14,731 nt of DNA, from positions 16,183 through 30,913 of the forward strand of contig DGYJ01000029.1 in assembly GCA_002396665.1 (NCBI GenBank), given 5' to 3'. The notes under the pieces were generated by a model, which was given only the letters and a program-made list of their open reading frames with translations, did no database searches and was not told the origin of the DNA. Each line of letters opens with the position of its first letter. Position 1 is the first letter of the stretch. The position numbers were made by a program, and so were the translations under genes. Shown here in pieces: positions 13,476 to 14,731 of this stretch. The stretch is from Bdellovibrionaceae bacterium UBA5009 (lineage in GTDB: Bacteria; Bdellovibrionota; Bdellovibrionia; Bdellovibrionales; Bdellovibrionaceae).

Positions 13476-14093
13476 GTGAATGTCTTTTTGTTTCCACTGA
13501 TCAATGTCACTTTGTTTCCTAAAACAACAAAGCCACTTAATGTCTTTGAACCTCGCTATCTTGAAATGGTAAGGGAGGCCTCGGTTTCCAAAACCCCGGT
13601 GGCCATTGGTTTTATTGATGATCCTGGCTTGGTCGGGCCAACTACTGTGGGGAAAAATGTCGATTTCGTTCGTGAAGTTGCAGGTTACGGTTATGTTCAA
13701 ATCATCGAAGAGCGTCTGAATAATACATTACTTGTTTTTTTACAAGGTCAGGGGAAGGTTCGTCTTGGGCCTGTGCAGGCTACAAATAAGCCCTACATCA
13801 TTTGCAGTGCTGAAGTTATTGCTGAAAATCAAATCGTCAATGCCGAAGTCAGTCCTATGGTTTTAACTTTGAATAAAATTCTAGCTCAATGGATTGGGAC
13901 CCATATTCCTGATCAGGCCCAGCGACAGGTTTTTATGCGACAACTGCTTGGCCCAGAAGAAATTGTCGGAGCTTTTTCATCGTACTTAGTCAAAGACTAC
14001 GATATGCAGCAAATGATTTTAGAAATTGATGATATCAATAAAAAAATTGAACTGCTTTATCGTTTAGCAGAATCCAACGAAGTCACTGCGTGA
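13476..14093 (+). CDS. Stand-alone LON substrate-binding-domain protein
   Basis: The 205 residues match the N-terminal substrate-binding (PUA-like) domain of Lon protease without the ATPase or peptidase parts: FPL (6-8), LFP (13-15), PLNVFEPRYLEMV (20-32), AIGFI (43-47), and GQGKVRLGPV (91-100), then a helical C-terminus (about 128-200). Such proteins are common in bacteria and their role is not settled. The GTG start at 13476 follows the Nudix stop with no gap, with GAGG (13467-13470) 5 bases upstream, so the two genes are probably coupled. Its last 37 bases overlap the end of the heme A synthase gene on the other strand. Confidence 0.86.
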   Translation: MNVFLFPLINVTLFPKTTKPLNVFEPRYLEMVREASVSKTPVAIGFIDDPGLVGPTTVGKNVDFVREVAGYGYVQIIEERLNNTLLVFLQGQGKVRLGPVQATNKPYIICSAEVIAENQIVNAEVSPMVLTLNKILAQWIGTHIPDQAQRQVFMRQLLGPEEIVGAFSSYLVKDYDMQQMILEIDDINKKIELLYRLAESNEVTA

Positions 14094-14731
14094 TGTATCC
14101 ATAAAATCCATAATCCATGGGCGATGGCCAAGTGGCCTATCTTCATCCATGTTGGCGAAAGCAATAGTAAAGTTAGAATTCCGAAAACGATGGCCACAGG
14201 GTAAGCTAGGCTTAATCTGAAATAAGATTTTTTAAGCTCTATATCCTGGGTTTTATCTTTGGCTTTGTAAGAATAAATTCCCATCAGTGAACCCAATAAA
14301 ATGGCTATCAATGGGTGAATAAATCGAATTTGTAAAATAAAATGGGATTCGGTGCTGATGTCTTTTTCAAGGCCTTCAAGTAGGGAACTTGAAGGGAAAA
14401 GTGTTGTAGAAAGTGCGGCCCAGGCCCCTGCGACGGCAATAAATAAAAAAAGAACAGTCCAATACTTTTCAAATTGTGAGCGTAATTTTCCAAACAACTG
14501 GCGAAGTCCAGAGCCATCGGATTTGTGACTCCAAAAAGTGAGCAGGGCGACAGACCCAGTCAGAAGAAGACTGTTGATTTGATGAAGTGACATGGCGAAA
14601 ACGCGAAATCCACTGGTGTCATTGCCAACAAGTTTGAAAAGCACAAGCTTTGCGCCAAGGAGCGCTTCTGTGATCATAAAAACCAAAGTCAATAAAGCAG
14701 CCTGGCGGGTTCTTGAAGTCTGAGGGAATAA
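14057..14731 (-). CDS. ctaA: Heme A synthase (COX15/CtaA family), partial
   Basis: This is the C-terminal 224 codons of a membrane protein whose frame is open to the right edge, so the N-terminus lies outside the window. A TTG at 14692 is not the real start, as the coding frame continues upstream through TSRTRQAALL. Family features: ITEALLGAKLVL, a helix with SLHQINSLLLTG, then WAALSTTLFPSSSLLEGL, RFIHPLIAILLGS and GILTLLLLSP, ending with HLAIAHGLWILWIHH. The histidines in the LHQ, IHP and GHLAIAH contexts correspond to heme-ligand positions in this family, though the usual His-Arg is His-Pro in the second half. CtaA oxidises heme O to heme A for cytochrome oxidase, suggesting aerobic respiration. 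Its end overlaps the convergent LON gene by 37 bases, with no terminator visible between them. Confidence 0.82.
   Translation of the reverse strand, partial: LFPQTSRTRQAALLTLVFMITEALLGAKLVLFKLVGNDTSGFRVFAMSLHQINSLLLTGSVALLTFWSHKSDGSGLRQLFGKLRSQFEKYWTVLFLFIAVAGAWAALSTTLFPSSSLLEGLEKDISTESHFILQIRFIHPLIAILLGSLMGIYSYKAKDKTQDIELKKSYFRLSLAYPVAIVFGILTLLLLSPTWMKIGHLAIAHGLWILWIHHAVTSLDSAKR

Noticed and set aside
1..14731. Mobile elements, CRISPR arrays, phage genes or defence systems
   Set aside because: No transposase, integrase, spaced direct repeats or phage or defence proteins are present. The tRNA-Leu shows no duplicated 3' end that would suggest an attachment site.

Overview
The window looks like chromosomal sequence from a Bdellovibrio-like predatory bacterium (Bdellovibrionota). 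That is an inference from moderate-low GC (about 40%), densely packed genes, the mix of a queuosine/Sec operon with an exported HEIGHH protein, and family-level protein similarity. A low-GC relative fits better than the ~50% GC type species. No phage, insertion sequence, plasmid or CRISPR signal is visible; this is mostly housekeeping DNA with a few odd spots.

Layout. (1) 1-1261: two exported proteins of unknown role, one with a HEIGHH zinc-peptidase motif, the other an 87-residue protein with two cysteines. (2) 1323-1450: a tRNA-Leu(GAG) on the minus strand with its own well-formed promoter. (3) 1451-1946: a region with no large gene that holds an A/T-rich promoter region, a leader RNA with several GGA-bearing hairpins, a 38-residue membrane microprotein, a possible antiterminator and a strong intrinsic terminator. 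(4) 1947-10621: a tight plus-strand array queA-tgt-yajC-secD-secF-recJ-(Lys-rich protein)-queC-DUF366. (5) 10628-13026: a minus-strand pair, a DUF1275 membrane protein followed by a Na/Pi-cotransporter-like protein with a PhoU-like tail. (6) 13056-14093: a divergent plus-strand pair, a MutT-like Nudix hydrolase and a stand-alone LON-domain protein. (7) 14057-14731: the 3' part of a heme A synthase gene (minus strand), running off the right edge and overlapping the LON gene tail to tail.

How the genes work together. QueC makes preQ0. Tgt puts preQ1 into tRNA. QueA converts it to epoxyqueuosine. So three queuosine steps sit in one transcription unit, around the SecDF-YajC export accessory complex and the RecJ nuclease. 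The DUF366 protein directly after queC is a reasonable candidate for the same pathway, but this is only an inference.

The most interesting spot is 1532-1921. The putative transcript would begin with a hairpin carrying an ANGGAN hexaloop. It would then pass further GGA motifs and reach a second ANGGAN hexaloop that contains the ribosome-binding site of the 38-codon ORF. Both hexaloops fit the known CsrA/RsmE recognition pattern. The transcript would end at a strong terminator just before queA, which itself lacks a visible Shine-Dalgarno sequence.
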